Shown: positions 25,269 through 34,256, counted from the stretch's first letter. The stretch is DNA of 64,000 nt from Desulfuromonadales bacterium (GCA_013377095.1 JACAAY010000002.1:1-64000), one strand, 5' to 3'. Program-made: numbers and translations. Notes: generated by a model not told the origin, from the sequence alone.

Positions 25269-25799
25269 ATGTCAGAAGAAATGTGTCGAAAATATGAATT
25301 TACCTGGGACCTGCTGGGAAACCTGGAGCTAGGGAGACCCAATCTCGGTTTTCGTACCCGGCTGGAGGTCTATCGCCTGATGCAGTTCAGCTTCCGGGAT
25401 GTCCTGGAAAACCGCTTCGGCTCGGACGAGGCTGACCGGATTTTTTATGACGCGGGATATCTGGCGGGCAGGGAATTCTACAAACAGCTGATTGGTCCGC
25501 AGAGTGACCAGAACGTATTCATTGAAAAACTGCAGAGTACGCTACGGGAGATGGGCATCGGTATCCTGCGTGTGGAAGAGAGCGATCCGGAAAACGGTTG
25601 CTTCGTGATCACCGTCTCCGAAGACTTGGATTGCTCCGGATTGCCCGAGACCGGCGTTCAGTACTGCACCTACGACGAGGGGTTCATTGCCGCATTACTG
25701 GAAAGTTTTTCCGGTAAAAAATACACCGTAAAGGAGGTCGACTGCTGGTGTACCGGCGATCGCACCTGCCGCTTCAACGCCACGGTGGCTGCGACATGA
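25269..25799 (+). CDS. V4R (4-vinyl reductase) domain protein
   Basis: This 176-residue soluble protein matches the V4R domain throughout (LGFRTRLEVYRLMQFSFRDVLENRFG, DAGYLAGREFY, and the C-terminal Cys-rich CTYDEGFIAALLESF ... VDCWCTGDRTCRF). V4R domains bind small hydrophobic molecules and, in some families, metal through the CxxxGDxxC end. The stop overlaps the start of a diguanylate cyclase gene by ATGA, so this protein probably acts as a detachable sensor for that enzyme. The ligand is unknown. Confidence 0.9.
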   Translation: MSEEMCRKYEFTWDLLGNLELGRPNLGFRTRLEVYRLMQFSFRDVLENRFGSDEADRIFYDAGYLAGREFYKQLIGPQSDQNVFIEKLQSTLREMGIGILRVEESDPENGCFVITVSEDLDCSGLPETGVQYCTYDEGFIAALLESFSGKKYTVKEVDCWCTGDRTCRFNATVAAT

Positions 25800-27094
25800 T
25801 CGAAGCGACCCGCAAAATACTTGAACAGTTGGCCAGCGGGCGTGTTCCGGAGTACATCCCCGACGATGCGGTCTGCGCTCAGGAGCTAAAACGGCTTGCC
25901 GAGTATTTTTCAGCTGTTCAACATTTTACCATTGCGCTAGGCAACGGTGATTTGACCGCTTCCCTCAAGGGATTTGGCGGCCCGGTTGCCGGGGGGTTGA
26001 AATCGATTCAGGCCAGCTTGCGGCATCTCAGCTGGCAGACTCGGCAAGTGGCGGCCGGTGATTTTAGTCAAAAGGTCGATTTCATGGGTGAATTCGCGGC
26101 CAGCTTTAACGCCATGGTTGCCGGCCTTGCCGCAGCGCGGGAAGAAATGGAATGCATGAATGTCAGGTTGCAGGATGATCTGGTGCGACAGAAGGAAATG
26201 GCAGAGACCTTGAGGAACAAGGAGGAGCGCTTCCGGCTGATCACTGAAAAAGTCAATGCGGTTATCTGGACCATGGATGCCTCCACGTTGCGCTTTACCT
26301 ATGTGGGACCCTACATCTCCAAGCTGCGTGGTTTGACCGTGGAAGAGGCGCTGGCCGAGTCATTTGAGGAGTCGCTGACGCCGGATTCACGTCTGCGTGT
26401 CATGGATAAGATGGCGCAAAAAAAAGCGCGATATATGGAAACGGGTGATATTTCGGTTTTTTTTGATTGCATTGAGGTGGAACAGATCTGCAGGAACGGT
26501 CAGGTCATTCCCATTGAAATGGTTATCTCGGCTATTACGGACAATAGCGGAAACCTGAAGGAGTATCTGGGAATTTCACGGGATATTTCCGCCCGCAAGG
26601 CGGTGGAGAGTCAACTTACCTATCTGAGCCATCACGATTCTTTGACCGGACTGTTCAACCGTGCCTTCCTTGATATCGCTTTGGAAAGGGCTGTGGAAGG
26701 TGAACGGTTTCCGCTGAGCATTATCGTTGCCGACCTGGATGGATTGAAACTGGTCAACGATACCCTGGGGCATGCCGCAGGAGACCGATTGCTCAAGGGG
26801 GCTGCAACGGTTCTGCACATGGCCTTCAGGTCAGACGATGTTATTGCCCGGACAGGCGGCGACGAATTTGTGGTGTTGCTCCATGGCATGGCCGAGGATG
26901 AGGCGATCAAAAAGCTTGGTCGTGTCAGGGGCTGTGAGGGAAATTTTAACCGGACACAGGCAGGGCCGCCGCTGAGTATCTCACTGGGGGTGGCTACGGC
27001 GCTGCGTGGTGAGGATGTGCCCCGGATGCTCGGGGAAGCCGATGCTCGCATGTATGCTGAGAAGGCTTTGCGAAAACAGCAGAAGGGGTTGTGA
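25796..27094 (+). CDS. Diguanylate cyclase with HAMP-like and PAS regions
   Basis: This 432-residue protein, started at 25796 (ATGA overlap with the V4R gene), has an N-terminal part with HAMP-like helices (DLTASLKGFGGPVAGGLKS, ...GEFAASFNAMVAGLAAAREEM), a PAS domain (about 140-270) and a GGDEF domain (about 275-430). The active-site loop reads TGGDEFVVLL, so the cyclase should be active. There is no transmembrane segment, which is unusual for HAMP-bearing enzymes. With its V4R partner it probably converts a cytoplasmic chemical signal into c-di-GMP or, as in some Geobacter enzymes, cGAMP. Confidence 0.92.
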   Translation: MIEATRKILEQLASGRVPEYIPDDAVCAQELKRLAEYFSAVQHFTIALGNGDLTASLKGFGGPVAGGLKSIQASLRHLSWQTRQVAAGDFSQKVDFMGEFAASFNAMVAGLAAAREEMECMNVRLQDDLVRQKEMAETLRNKEERFRLITEKVNAVIWTMDASTLRFTYVGPYISKLRGLTVEEALAESFEESLTPDSRLRVMDKMAQKKARYMETGDISVFFDCIEVEQICRNGQVIPIEMVISAITDNSGNLKEYLGISRDISARKAVESQLTYLSHHDSLTGLFNRAFLDIALERAVEGERFPLSIIVADLDGLKLVNDTLGHAAGDRLLKGAATVLHMAFRSDDVIARTGGDEFVVLLHGMAEDEAIKKLGRVRGCEGNFNRTQAGPPLSISLGVATALRGEDVPRMLGEADARMYAEKALRKQQKGL

Positions 27095-27107
27095 AACTGA
27101 TCACAGG

Positions 27108-27147
27108 ATCGCCTGGTCCGCGCCGTAGGGGGCGCGGACTAGGCGAT
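27108..27147. terminator. Strong hairpin between convergent genes
   Basis: A 17-bp stem with one G-U pair (27108-27124 with 27131-27147) and a six-base loop lies between the GGDEF gene and the convergent helicase gene. It lacks a T-tract on the plus strand, so it may stop transcription by structure or with Rho. Confidence 0.55.
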
Positions 27148-27174
27148 GAATTGTACCTGGTCTGCAGCAGTGAT

Positions 27175-28539
27175 TTATGCGGTGCGGCCGGTTTGTCCCT
27201 CAGCGCGTCGACTGCGGTACTCTACGACCGGCTGGTGAGCAGGCCCTCTGCTCGGACGCCCGGCACCTGCCTTGGGCGTCGCGCCCCAGGATTTGGCCTG
27301 TCCAGCTGAAGATTTGCTTTTTGAGCCCGGTTTTCCGTAACTTCCGCCTGTGGGAGCCTTCCTTTTTCCCGTAGCGCCTCCTCCAGACACCCTGCGCAAA
27401 ACCGATAACGGAGCCAGTCCTTCGATGTTCTGTTCCGGCAGTTTCTTGCCAATGAAGCGTTCGATTCTCTCCAGATAATTTAACTCCGAAGAAGAAACAA
27501 ATGAGATGGCAATACCGGTTGCTCCGGCGCGTCCTGTGCGGCCGATGCGATGGACATAGTCTTCGGCAAAACGTGGCAGGTCGAAGTTGATGACATGGCT
27601 GATGCCGCTCACATCCAGGCCGCGGGCAGCCACGTCGGTGGCAACCAGCAGGCGGATGGCGCCCCTGCGCATGCGCTCGATGGTCTTGTTGCGGGCGATC
27701 TGATTCATATCTCCGTGCAGCGTTGCAGCGGGATGGCCTTCTCGGCTCAGCTCGCGGGCCAGGTCGTCGGCATCGCGTTTTGTCGCTGAGAAGATGATTG
27801 CCTTGGTCAGGCCGCTGTCGCTGATCAGGTGGCGCAGCAGCTCTTTCTTGTGTTTCAGGCTGTCAGCTACATGCAGCCGTTGTTCGATGAGTTCGTGGGA
27901 AGATGTCCGCACAGCCAGTTCGATCCGTTGCGGGTCACGCAGCATGTTTTCAGCCAGTTTGAGAATGGTTTTTCCCATGGTTGCGGTGAACATCAGTGTC
28001 TGGCGCTCTGCGGGTGCCGCCGAGACGATTTTTTCCATGTCTTCGCTGAAACCCATGTCCAGCATGCGGTCGGCTTCATCAAGCACCAGCATCTCCAGCC
28101 GGTTGAGACGGACGCTGCCGCGCTCCAGGTGGTCCAGCAGCCGTCCCGGCGTGGCAACGATGATGTCGACCGGCGCGGAGAGCAGGCGCAACTGTTCGCG
28201 ATAGGGCATGCCTCCCAGAATGGAGCCGCAACGCAGATTTGTGCCCCGCCCATAGGAGCGGGCCGCATCCATGACCTGACCGGCCAGCTCGCGGGTAGGT
28301 GTCAGAACAAGAATGCGCGGACCTTTGCCGGGAATGGTCGAAGGGGTGGTGAGTCGCTGCAGTGCCGGCAGTATAAAGGCGGCGGTTTTGCCGGTGCCGG
28401 TCTGAGCCGTGGCGATAAGATCGGCTCCTGCCATGACCAGAGGAATTGATTGTTGCTGGATCGGGGTAGGGTTAGTGTAGCCGCGGGCAATTACAGCCTT
28501 GAGAATGGCGGGGCTGAGGTTGAAGTCTTCGAATGTCAT
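27175..28539 (-). CDS. rhlE: DEAD-box ATP-dependent RNA helicase, RhlE type
   Basis: This 454-residue helicase has Q motif NPTPIQQQSIPLV, motif I ATAQTGTGKTA, Ia PTRELAGQV, II LDEADRMLDMGF, III FTATM, and VI HRIGRTGRAG. The C-terminal tail is basic and Ser/Gly-rich (AGAGRPSRGPAHQP...), typical of RhlE proteins, which remodel RNA during ribosome assembly and RNA decay in the cold. The start is placed at 28539 (MTFEDFNLSP), with AAAGGAAA upstream. The open frame continues further upstream but does not resemble the family. Confidence 0.93.
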   Translation of the reverse strand: MTFEDFNLSPAILKAVIARGYTNPTPIQQQSIPLVMAGADLIATAQTGTGKTAAFILPALQRLTTPSTIPGKGPRILVLTPTRELAGQVMDAARSYGRGTNLRCGSILGGMPYREQLRLLSAPVDIIVATPGRLLDHLERGSVRLNRLEMLVLDEADRMLDMGFSEDMEKIVSAAPAERQTLMFTATMGKTILKLAENMLRDPQRIELAVRTSSHELIEQRLHVADSLKHKKELLRHLISDSGLTKAIIFSATKRDADDLARELSREGHPAATLHGDMNQIARNKTIERMRRGAIRLLVATDVAARGLDVSGISHVINFDLPRFAEDYVHRIGRTGRAGATGIAISFVSSSELNYLERIERFIGKKLPEQNIEGLAPLSVLRRVSGGGATGKRKAPTGGSYGKPGSKSKSSAGQAKSWGATPKAGAGRPSRGPAHQPVVEYRSRRAEGQTGRTA

Positions 28540-29040
28540 GCATTTTCCTTTGCGGGGCGGTGTGGATGCGATAGCGCACGCGGGCCGTGGGATCAACCGG
28601 ATGATCCACAGGACAAGGACGGCAGTGCCGCGTGTGCAGGCTGTGCAATACCGCATGCGATCAGATTGATGCTCTGAAGTTGCATGCAATGGTATACATC
28701 TTCGCCTGCCAAACGTACTGCCAAGTTTCAATAAGAGGGATTGAATCAGGGGGGTCGGTAAGCGATGATACGGAAAAACAACGGACACCTTGCCGTTGCT
28801 TTGTGTGACAGTCCATTGAGCATAATAGGGATGTCGGGTGCGGAACGCAAGCTTTTATTTTGCCGCTGTGTGTAGAATACCGTTCACGGCCTTTTAAACA
28901 GTGGTATTACTGAAAAAATAACTATTGTGCTTTGCGGCTGAAACTCGTAAAGTTCGAACCTGGTGGACGCTCTCCACGCACCTCGGCTGCTCAGGAACGT
29001 GGGGGATGGGAGAGGTGTATTGGGCGAAAGGAAGCGCGTT
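28540..29040. other. Intergenic region, rhlE/mtnP
   Basis: This 501-base gap holds no convincing gene. The last 90 bases before mtnP can fold: CTCTCCACG with the CGTGG...GAGAG region at about 28970-29012, around an inner CCT...AGG hairpin. I do not recognise a known riboswitch or ncRNA. It must contain the divergent promoters for rhlE and mtnP. Confidence 0.4.
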
Positions 29041-29904
29041 ATGGCGGGGAATGCGATTGGTATTATCGGTGGTAGCGGATTATACGAAATGGAGGGCCTG
29101 GAGGATGTGAAGAGGGTCAGGTTGGACACTCCCTTTGGCTCCCCCTCCGATGAATACGTGACTGGTGTGCTGAATGGCGTACCCATGGTGTTTCTGCCCC
29201 GTCATGGCCGCGGTCACCGCCTGCTCCCCTCGGAAGTCAACTATCGCGCCAATATCCATGGAATGAAACAGCTGGGTGTGGGAACGATCATCTCGGTTTC
29301 AGCTGTGGGGAGCCTGAAGGAGAGCATTGCGCCTGGTCATATCGTCATCCCCGACCAGTTTATAGATCGCACCAAGGGCATTCGCAAAGACACTTTTTTT
29401 GGCGAGGGGGTCGTTGCTCACGTCGGCTTTGCTGATCCCGTTTGCCAGGCTCTGTCTGAGATACTCTATCAGGCTGCCCTTGCGGCCGGTGCATCCACCC
29501 ACAAGGGTGGCATTTATGTCTGCATGGAGGGACCTGCCTTTTCCACCAGGGCAGAGTCGCTCACCTATCTCAGCCTTGATGCCTCGGTAATCGGCATGAC
29601 CAATCTGACCGAAGCCAAGCTGGCCCGGGAAGCAGAGATCTGCTATGGCATCATTGCCCTGTCAACCGATTACGACTGCTGGCATGCAACCCATGACGAT
29701 GTCACGGTTGAGGCGATTTTGGCGATAATTCACCAGAATGTGGCCATGGCCAAGAACATCATCCGCCATGCGGTGACAGACATCAAAGCCGAGCGCCACT
29801 GCTCCTGCGCCACTGCCATGCAGTACGCCATCATCACCGACAAGTCCGTTATTCCGGCTGAGACAAGGCAGAAACTGGATTTGATTGCCGGAAAGTATCT
29901 GTAG
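29041..29904 (+). CDS. mtnP: 5'-methylthioadenosine phosphorylase
   Basis: This 287-residue protein has the MTAP/PNP family blocks: IGIIGGSGLYEMEGLE at the start, phosphate-binding RHGRGH, GSLKESIAPG, CMEGPAFSTRAES and MTNLTEAKLAREAE. It cleaves methylthioadenosine (from polyamine or radical SAM chemistry) with phosphate to adenine and methylthioribose-1-phosphate. The start at 29041 is preceded by AAAGGAAGC and aligns with the family N-terminus. A PfkB-type kinase follows after 35 bases. Confidence 0.94.
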   Translation: MAGNAIGIIGGSGLYEMEGLEDVKRVRLDTPFGSPSDEYVTGVLNGVPMVFLPRHGRGHRLLPSEVNYRANIHGMKQLGVGTIISVSAVGSLKESIAPGHIVIPDQFIDRTKGIRKDTFFGEGVVAHVGFADPVCQALSEILYQAALAAGASTHKGGIYVCMEGPAFSTRAESLTYLSLDASVIGMTNLTEAKLAREAEICYGIIALSTDYDCWHATHDDVTVEAILAIIHQNVAMAKNIIRHAVTDIKAERHCSCATAMQYAIITDKSVIPAETRQKLDLIAGKYL

Positions 29905-29939
29905 CATACCTCTCATTCCCTGACAGGAGACTTGCATTC

Positions 29940-30857
29940 ATGAGCATTGTTGTTGTCGGCACCGTGGCCTTTGATACGGTAGAAACCCCTTTTGGCAGGG
30001 GTGAAAATGTGCTGGGCGGCTCGGCCACCTATTTTTCAACATCGGCCAGTTTTTTTACCGATGTTTCGCTGGTTGCGGTGGTGGGCGAGGATTTTCCCGA
30101 AGAGCACGTCCGCTTTCTCCAGTCTCGCTCCATCGATACCTCCGGACTGCAGCGCATTCCCGGCAAAACCTTTCAGTGGAGCGGAAAGTACGGATATGAT
30201 CTGAACGATGCCCAGACACTGGATACCCAGCTGAATGTATTGACGGAATTTCGTCCGGACCTTCCCGAGAGCTATCGCGATGCCGAGTATCTCTTTCTGG
30301 CCAATATCGATCCGGAACTGCAGATGGAAGTGCTGGAACAGGTGCGTTCGCCAAAAATTGTGGCCTGCGATACCATGAATTTCTGGATCTCCTCCAAGCC
30401 TGCCGCGCTGACAGAAGTGATGCGCAAGGTGGATATCGTTGTCATCAACGAAGGAGAGGCGCGTCAGTTTACCTCCGAAGCCAACCTGGTCAAGGCGGCC
30501 CGCAAAATCATTGACCTGGGATGCAAACGTCTGGTGATCAAGCGCGGTGAGTACGGAGTGCTGATGTTCACCGCAGATTCAGTTTTTGCAGCTCCGGCCT
30601 ATCCGCTTGAAGAGGTCTTTGATCCGACCGGCGCAGGAGACACCTTTGCCGGCGGTTTTATGGGGTATCTGGCCAATACGGGGGACCTGAGCGAAGAGGG
30701 TGTTCGCCAGGCGATCGTTTTCGGCAGCGTGATGGCATCGTTCAATGTGGAGGACTTCAGTCTTGATCGCATGAAGCGTCTTGACTACCATGAGATTGAA
30801 AACCGTTACAAGAGCTTTAAGGCGCTTACCAGCTTCCGCGATATCTCTGAGCTGTAA
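29940..30857 (+). CDS. PfkB-family sugar/nucleoside kinase
   Basis: This 305-residue protein has the PfkB signatures: an N-terminal GENVLGGSATYFS, a central NEGEARQFT region, and the C-terminal DPTGAGDTFAGGFMGYL (catalytic Asp). The family includes ribokinase, adenosine kinase and other kinases. The neighbouring mtnP suggests a nucleoside or ribose from methylthioadenosine salvage as substrate, but motifs do not identify it. AGGAGACTTGC precedes the ATG. Confidence 0.9.
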   Translation: MSIVVVGTVAFDTVETPFGRGENVLGGSATYFSTSASFFTDVSLVAVVGEDFPEEHVRFLQSRSIDTSGLQRIPGKTFQWSGKYGYDLNDAQTLDTQLNVLTEFRPDLPESYRDAEYLFLANIDPELQMEVLEQVRSPKIVACDTMNFWISSKPAALTEVMRKVDIVVINEGEARQFTSEANLVKAARKIIDLGCKRLVIKRGEYGVLMFTADSVFAAPAYPLEEVFDPTGAGDTFAGGFMGYLANTGDLSEEGVRQAIVFGSVMASFNVEDFSLDRMKRLDYHEIENRYKSFKALTSFRDISEL

Positions 30858-30948
30858 TATATTCTGTAACAGCGGTGATTTTTGATAATGATGTCGGATT
30901 TGTTAACGTTTTCGCGTAATAATGACACTGTTCATTGATCGGGTATCC

Positions 30949-31710
30949 ATGAGACCACGTCTGCATCACATCATCTTTCTGCTTTTATTGTCGGTTATGG
31001 CCGGCTGTGCCACGGACCGCGGGCTCCAGGATGCAAACAGCAATCCTCGCTCATATCATTACCAGATGGGTTTGTCATTTCTGGGTGAACTCAACTATAC
31101 CAGCGCTCTGGTTGAGTTGACCGAAGCAGAGAAACTGGACCCTGACAATCCCGATGTCCTCTACAACCTTGGTATCGCCTACATGGGAAAACGGCGCCCC
31201 GACCTTGCTGAGCCACGCTTTCTGAAGGCGATCATGCTCAAGCCGGAAAACTCCTCCGCACGAAATGACCTGGGAGTGGCCTATCTCGATCTTAAGCGCT
31301 GGGACAATGCCATTCAGCAGTTCAGGATTGTCAAGGATGACCTGTTTTATGCAAACAGCGACAATGCTGCCATCAATCTTGCGTTGGCCTATCTGGGCAA
31401 AGGTGACTATCCCAAGGCCCAGGAAGAGCTGAACGCCGTTCTGCGCGACAACCCACGCAAACTCGAAGCGCGTCTTTCACTGGGCCGTGTCTTTTTTGCC
31501 ATGGACCGTCCGGAGCAGGCAATTGCCGAATATAAAAGAGTTCTCGACGTGTATCATGACTACGGGGATGCTCATTATTACCTGGGATTGGCCTATTTGA
31601 AAATTCAGGACATTGCTGCTGCCCGGACCGCCTTCCGTGAAGTCATACGCATCAAACCGAATTCCGAGTTGGGGCGCTCATCAGCGAGTTACCTGGAACT
31701 GCTGAAATGA
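30949..31710 (+). CDS. TPR lipoprotein, PilF/NlpI-like
   Basis: The protein is 253 residues when started at 30949, where a lipoprotein signal (IIFLLLLSVMAGC, lipobox VMAG-C) follows. An earlier ATG at 30922 is possible. The rest is a series of about five to six TPR units (SALVELTEAEKLDPDNPDVLYNLG, ARNDLGVAYLDLKRWDNA, AHYYLGLAYLKIQDI). PilF/PilW lipoproteins help assemble type IV pilus secretins; others serve cell-envelope complexes. The stop overlaps the RodZ-like gene start by ATGA. Confidence 0.88.
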   Translation: MRPRLHHIIFLLLLSVMAGCATDRGLQDANSNPRSYHYQMGLSFLGELNYTSALVELTEAEKLDPDNPDVLYNLGIAYMGKRRPDLAEPRFLKAIMLKPENSSARNDLGVAYLDLKRWDNAIQQFRIVKDDLFYANSDNAAINLALAYLGKGDYPKAQEELNAVLRDNPRKLEARLSLGRVFFAMDRPEQAIAEYKRVLDVYHDYGDAHYYLGLAYLKIQDIAAARTAFREVIRIKPNSELGRSSASYLELLK

Positions 31711-32579
31711 GTAAGGCTTGCGCTCCAGAGAATCAAGCCGGCAATGTTGATGCCGTCGCCAGTTCGCCGGGTACCATTCTCAAACGATGTCGCGAGTATC
31801 ATGGCACCTCCATCGAAGAGGCGGCCGAAGCGACCAAAATCGCCGTTCACCATCTCATGGCTCTGGAGAATGACCAGGTCAAAGAATTTGCCAGCCTGAC
31901 CTATCTGAAGGGGTTTCTCCGTGTGTATGCCGGTTACCTCGGCCTCAATCCCGATGATATTATGCGGCTGTATGAACGTCTGGATGCACCGTCAGGCAGC
32001 CCCGGAATTGATAATAATAACACCAGTCAGGGACGAGAGCATAAGCGGCGCCGGTTTCCCTGGCAGAAACTGGCGCTACCAGCTGTCCTGTTGCTACTGA
32101 TGATCGTAACCTCAGTCATTCTCAGCCATTCACCCGCACCATCACCTTCCCTTTCTCCTCCCGCACCGCTTGTGGTTGCTGCTCCGGTGACGCCGATCCA
32201 GCCCGTTCGTTCAAGCGCTGGACCGGTTACCGCCCCCCAGAAACCAGAATCAGAGTCCGGGAGTGAAAAAAACTCCAAGCACGAAGAAGCCGTACCCGAA
32301 AAAAATGATCCCCGTGATGCTTCTCCCGAGTCCGGCAGAGGGGTAATCGTGCGTCTTAAGGTCGTTCAGAACGGCTCGTTGGCCGTATCCATTGACGGTT
32401 CATCAGCCCAGAATTATGACCTGGCAAGTGGTGATGTCTTTGAGTGGAAGGCCGACAGACACATTGCGCTGGAGTTGTCCAATGCGGCAAGCGTGGAAGC
32501 TGAATTGAACGGCAAGCCACTCAAGCCATTGAATGCTCCGGCCTATGTCGTTCTGGACGCCAATGGTGTCAAACAATAA
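31707..32579 (+). CDS. RodZ-like helix-turn-helix membrane protein
   Basis: This 290-residue protein has an N-terminal HTH_25 domain (GTILKRCREYHGTSIEEAAEATKI ... YLKGFLRVYAGYLGLNPDDI, about 22-90), one transmembrane segment (LALPAVLLLLMIVTSVIL), a Pro/Ser-rich periplasmic linker and a C-terminal DUF4115 domain (about 205-288). RodZ links MreB to the cell-wall machinery in rods. It overlaps the TPR lipoprotein gene, a pairing that fits an envelope complex. Confidence 0.88.
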   Translation: MSKACAPENQAGNVDAVASSPGTILKRCREYHGTSIEEAAEATKIAVHHLMALENDQVKEFASLTYLKGFLRVYAGYLGLNPDDIMRLYERLDAPSGSPGIDNNNTSQGREHKRRRFPWQKLALPAVLLLLMIVTSVILSHSPAPSPSLSPPAPLVVAAPVTPIQPVRSSAGPVTAPQKPESESGSEKNSKHEEAVPEKNDPRDASPESGRGVIVRLKVVQNGSLAVSIDGSSAQNYDLASGDVFEWKADRHIALELSNAASVEAELNGKPLKPLNAPAYVVLDANGVKQ

Positions 32580-32601
32580 GAGGGCATACAAGGAGTCCAC
32601 C

Positions 32602-33348
32602 ATGCAGATAGCAGCACGCTGCCGCAAATGCGGAAAGGTCATGAGCAGTCAGCGCATTGACAACTATCGAGTGAAGATGACCTGTCCGTGCGGTTTCTCC
32701 GATTTTCGTACCGTGACGGAGAAAGTCAAGACGGTTAACCCCTACTATCACAAGGCCAGCTTTACCCCTTTTATTGAAAGCGAAAAAGGCAAGATGGTTC
32801 TGACCATGCAGCGGGCCAATCGCGAACACCTGGAGATTATTTCCCTCGAAGAGATCAGCATGCTGGTTTCCTCGGATTTCCAACTCTCCGAGGTGCTCCA
32901 GTCGGTGGCCACCAAGCTGGCTTGTCAGCTCAATGCCAGTGTGTGCACGATCTATCTGCTGGAGGGTGATGAACTGGTCATGAAGGCCACCTACGGTTTT
33001 GAAAAGGAAAAAATCGGCCAGATCCGCCTCAGGATCGGTGAAGGTGTCGCCGGGACCGTAGCCCGGGATATGCAACCGCTCAATTTGACCCGTGCCTCCC
33101 AGGATCCTCGCTACAGGGTGTTTCCCGAGTTGCACGAGGAAAAGTACAATTCAATGCTCTCCTTTCCCATAACCGACAAGAAGGATATCTACGGGGTCAT
33201 CAATCTACAGACCACCTCCATGCGCAGATTTCCGGAAGATGAAATCTATTTTGTTTCCATCATCGCCAACCTGATCCTGTCGGCCATCAAGCTCCGTAAA
33301 AAAGTGGCGTCAAACAGAAGCGTGGAGAAACTGAACCCTGTATCTTGA
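32602..33348 (+). CDS. GAF-domain protein with N-terminal zinc ribbon
   Basis: This 248-residue protein, started at 32602 (CAAGGAGTCCACC upstream), opens with a small zinc-ribbon-like region (CRKCGK ... CPCGF, residues 7-32). A linker and a GAF domain follow (about 85-230: EVLQSVATKLACQLNASVCTIYLL, RIGEGVAGTVARDMQPLNL, SMLSFPITDKKDIYGVINLQ). No catalytic output domain is present, so it may be a small-molecule sensor acting by protein contact. A promoter for the response-regulator gene lies at its 3' end. Confidence 0.85.
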   Translation: MQIAARCRKCGKVMSSQRIDNYRVKMTCPCGFSDFRTVTEKVKTVNPYYHKASFTPFIESEKGKMVLTMQRANREHLEIISLEEISMLVSSDFQLSEVLQSVATKLACQLNASVCTIYLLEGDELVMKATYGFEKEKIGQIRLRIGEGVAGTVARDMQPLNLTRASQDPRYRVFPELHEEKYNSMLSFPITDKKDIYGVINLQTTSMRRFPEDEIYFVSIIANLILSAIKLRKKVASNRSVEKLNPVS

Positions 33349-33377
33349 CAGCCTAGGGTCCCATGTTAGACTCTAAC
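33345..33377 (+). promoter_or_regulatory. Probable promoter with overlapping palindrome before response regulator
   Basis: TTGACA (33345-33350) and TAGACT (33367-33372) are spaced by 16 bases. A perfect palindrome GTTAGA-C-TCTAAC (33365-33377) overlaps the -10 and could be an operator. Confidence 0.5.
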
Positions 33378-33402
33378 GTAGATTCTAAACGGGGAGCGAG
33401 CA

Positions 33403-33777
33403 GTGTCAGAGCAGATGAAACGCATACTGGTTGTCGATGATGAGGAAAATGCCCGCATCGCCCTTTCCAAAATCCTGACTCGGGAGGGGTATGATGTGGC
33501 CTCGGCAGGCAACGGGCAGGAAGCTCTCACCTATCTCCAGGCCAGGGATGTGGAGCTTGTCATAACCGATATCAATATGCCAGAAATGAACGGCATGGCG
33601 TTTTTGCGCGAGTTGAACAGGCTTCGACCGGCAAGCAATGTAATCATGATCACCGCCTACGGCGAGGTCGAGTCCTACATTGAAGCCATGAATCTGGGGG
33701 CTTTCGAGTACATAAACAAACCGGTCAAAATCGATGAACTCAAAAAAATTATTGCCAAGGTATTTCAGGCAGCATGA
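33403..33777 (+). CDS. Single-domain response regulator (CheY-like)
   Basis: This 124-residue receiver has the acidic pocket VDDEEN (N-terminal), the phosphoacceptor Asp in ITDINMPEMNG (about residue 54), Thr in MITAYG and Lys in INKPVK. There is no output domain. The start is a GTG preceded by GGGAGCGAGCA. Its stop overlaps an upstream in-frame ATG of the next gene. The partner kinase is probably the hybrid-type kinase at 34310. Confidence 0.94.
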   Translation: MSEQMKRILVVDDEENARIALSKILTREGYDVASAGNGQEALTYLQARDVELVITDINMPEMNGMAFLRELNRLRPASNVIMITAYGEVESYIEAMNLGAFEYINKPVKIDELKKIIAKVFQAA

Positions 33778-33800
33778 AAAGGTACACAAAAGGAGATGCC

Positions 33801-34256
33801 ATGATGAGACCATTCAATAATATCTTGATTGCCATAGATTTTTCCGAAAACTCCACCTATGCCTTTGACTATGCCTTGACACTGGCGAGGCAATTCAACG
33901 CGGAACTGACCGTCATGCATGTCATAAATGAACCGATTGATCTGCGTGGTTTCTATGTTCCCCATATTTCGTTTGAACAGCTCGAGAAAGAGATCGAGGC
34001 CGGCGCAACCGGTATGATGGAAAAGTTTTGTCAGGAAAAAATGGGAGATTTTCGTAATTACAAGACGAGTATCGTAAATGGTATTCCCTACGAAGAAATC
34101 ATCCGCAAGGCAAAGGACATTGATGCATCCCTGATTGTTCTGGGCACCCATGGCCGTACCGGTCTTGACCACATCATATTCGGCAGCACTGCGGAGCGTG
34201 TTGTTCGCAGTTCACCCTGTCCCGTTCTCAGTATCCGCCTCCCCGAAGCCGTGTAA
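33801..34256 (+). CDS. Universal stress protein UspA family
   Basis: This 151-residue protein has the Usp fold and ATP-binding motif: NNILIAIDFSENS at the start and GTHGRTGLDHIIFGSTAERVVRSSPCPVLSIR at the end (the G-2x-G-9x-G(S/T) pattern). ATG 33801 (AAAAGGAGATGCC upstream) is chosen over the overlapping ATG at 33774. It probably binds ATP and acts in stress adaptation. Confidence 0.93.
   Translation: MMRPFNNILIAIDFSENSTYAFDYALTLARQFNAELTVMHVINEPIDLRGFYVPHISFEQLEKEIEAGATGMMEKFCQEKMGDFRNYKTSIVNGIPYEEIIRKAKDIDASLIVLGTHGRTGLDHIIFGSTAERVVRSSPCPVLSIRLPEAV

Noticed and set aside
28880-29040. 6S RNA or SRP RNA in the rhlE-mtnP gap
   Set aside because: The region folds, but it lacks the conserved 6S bubble sequences and the SRP GGAAGCAGCC-type motif.
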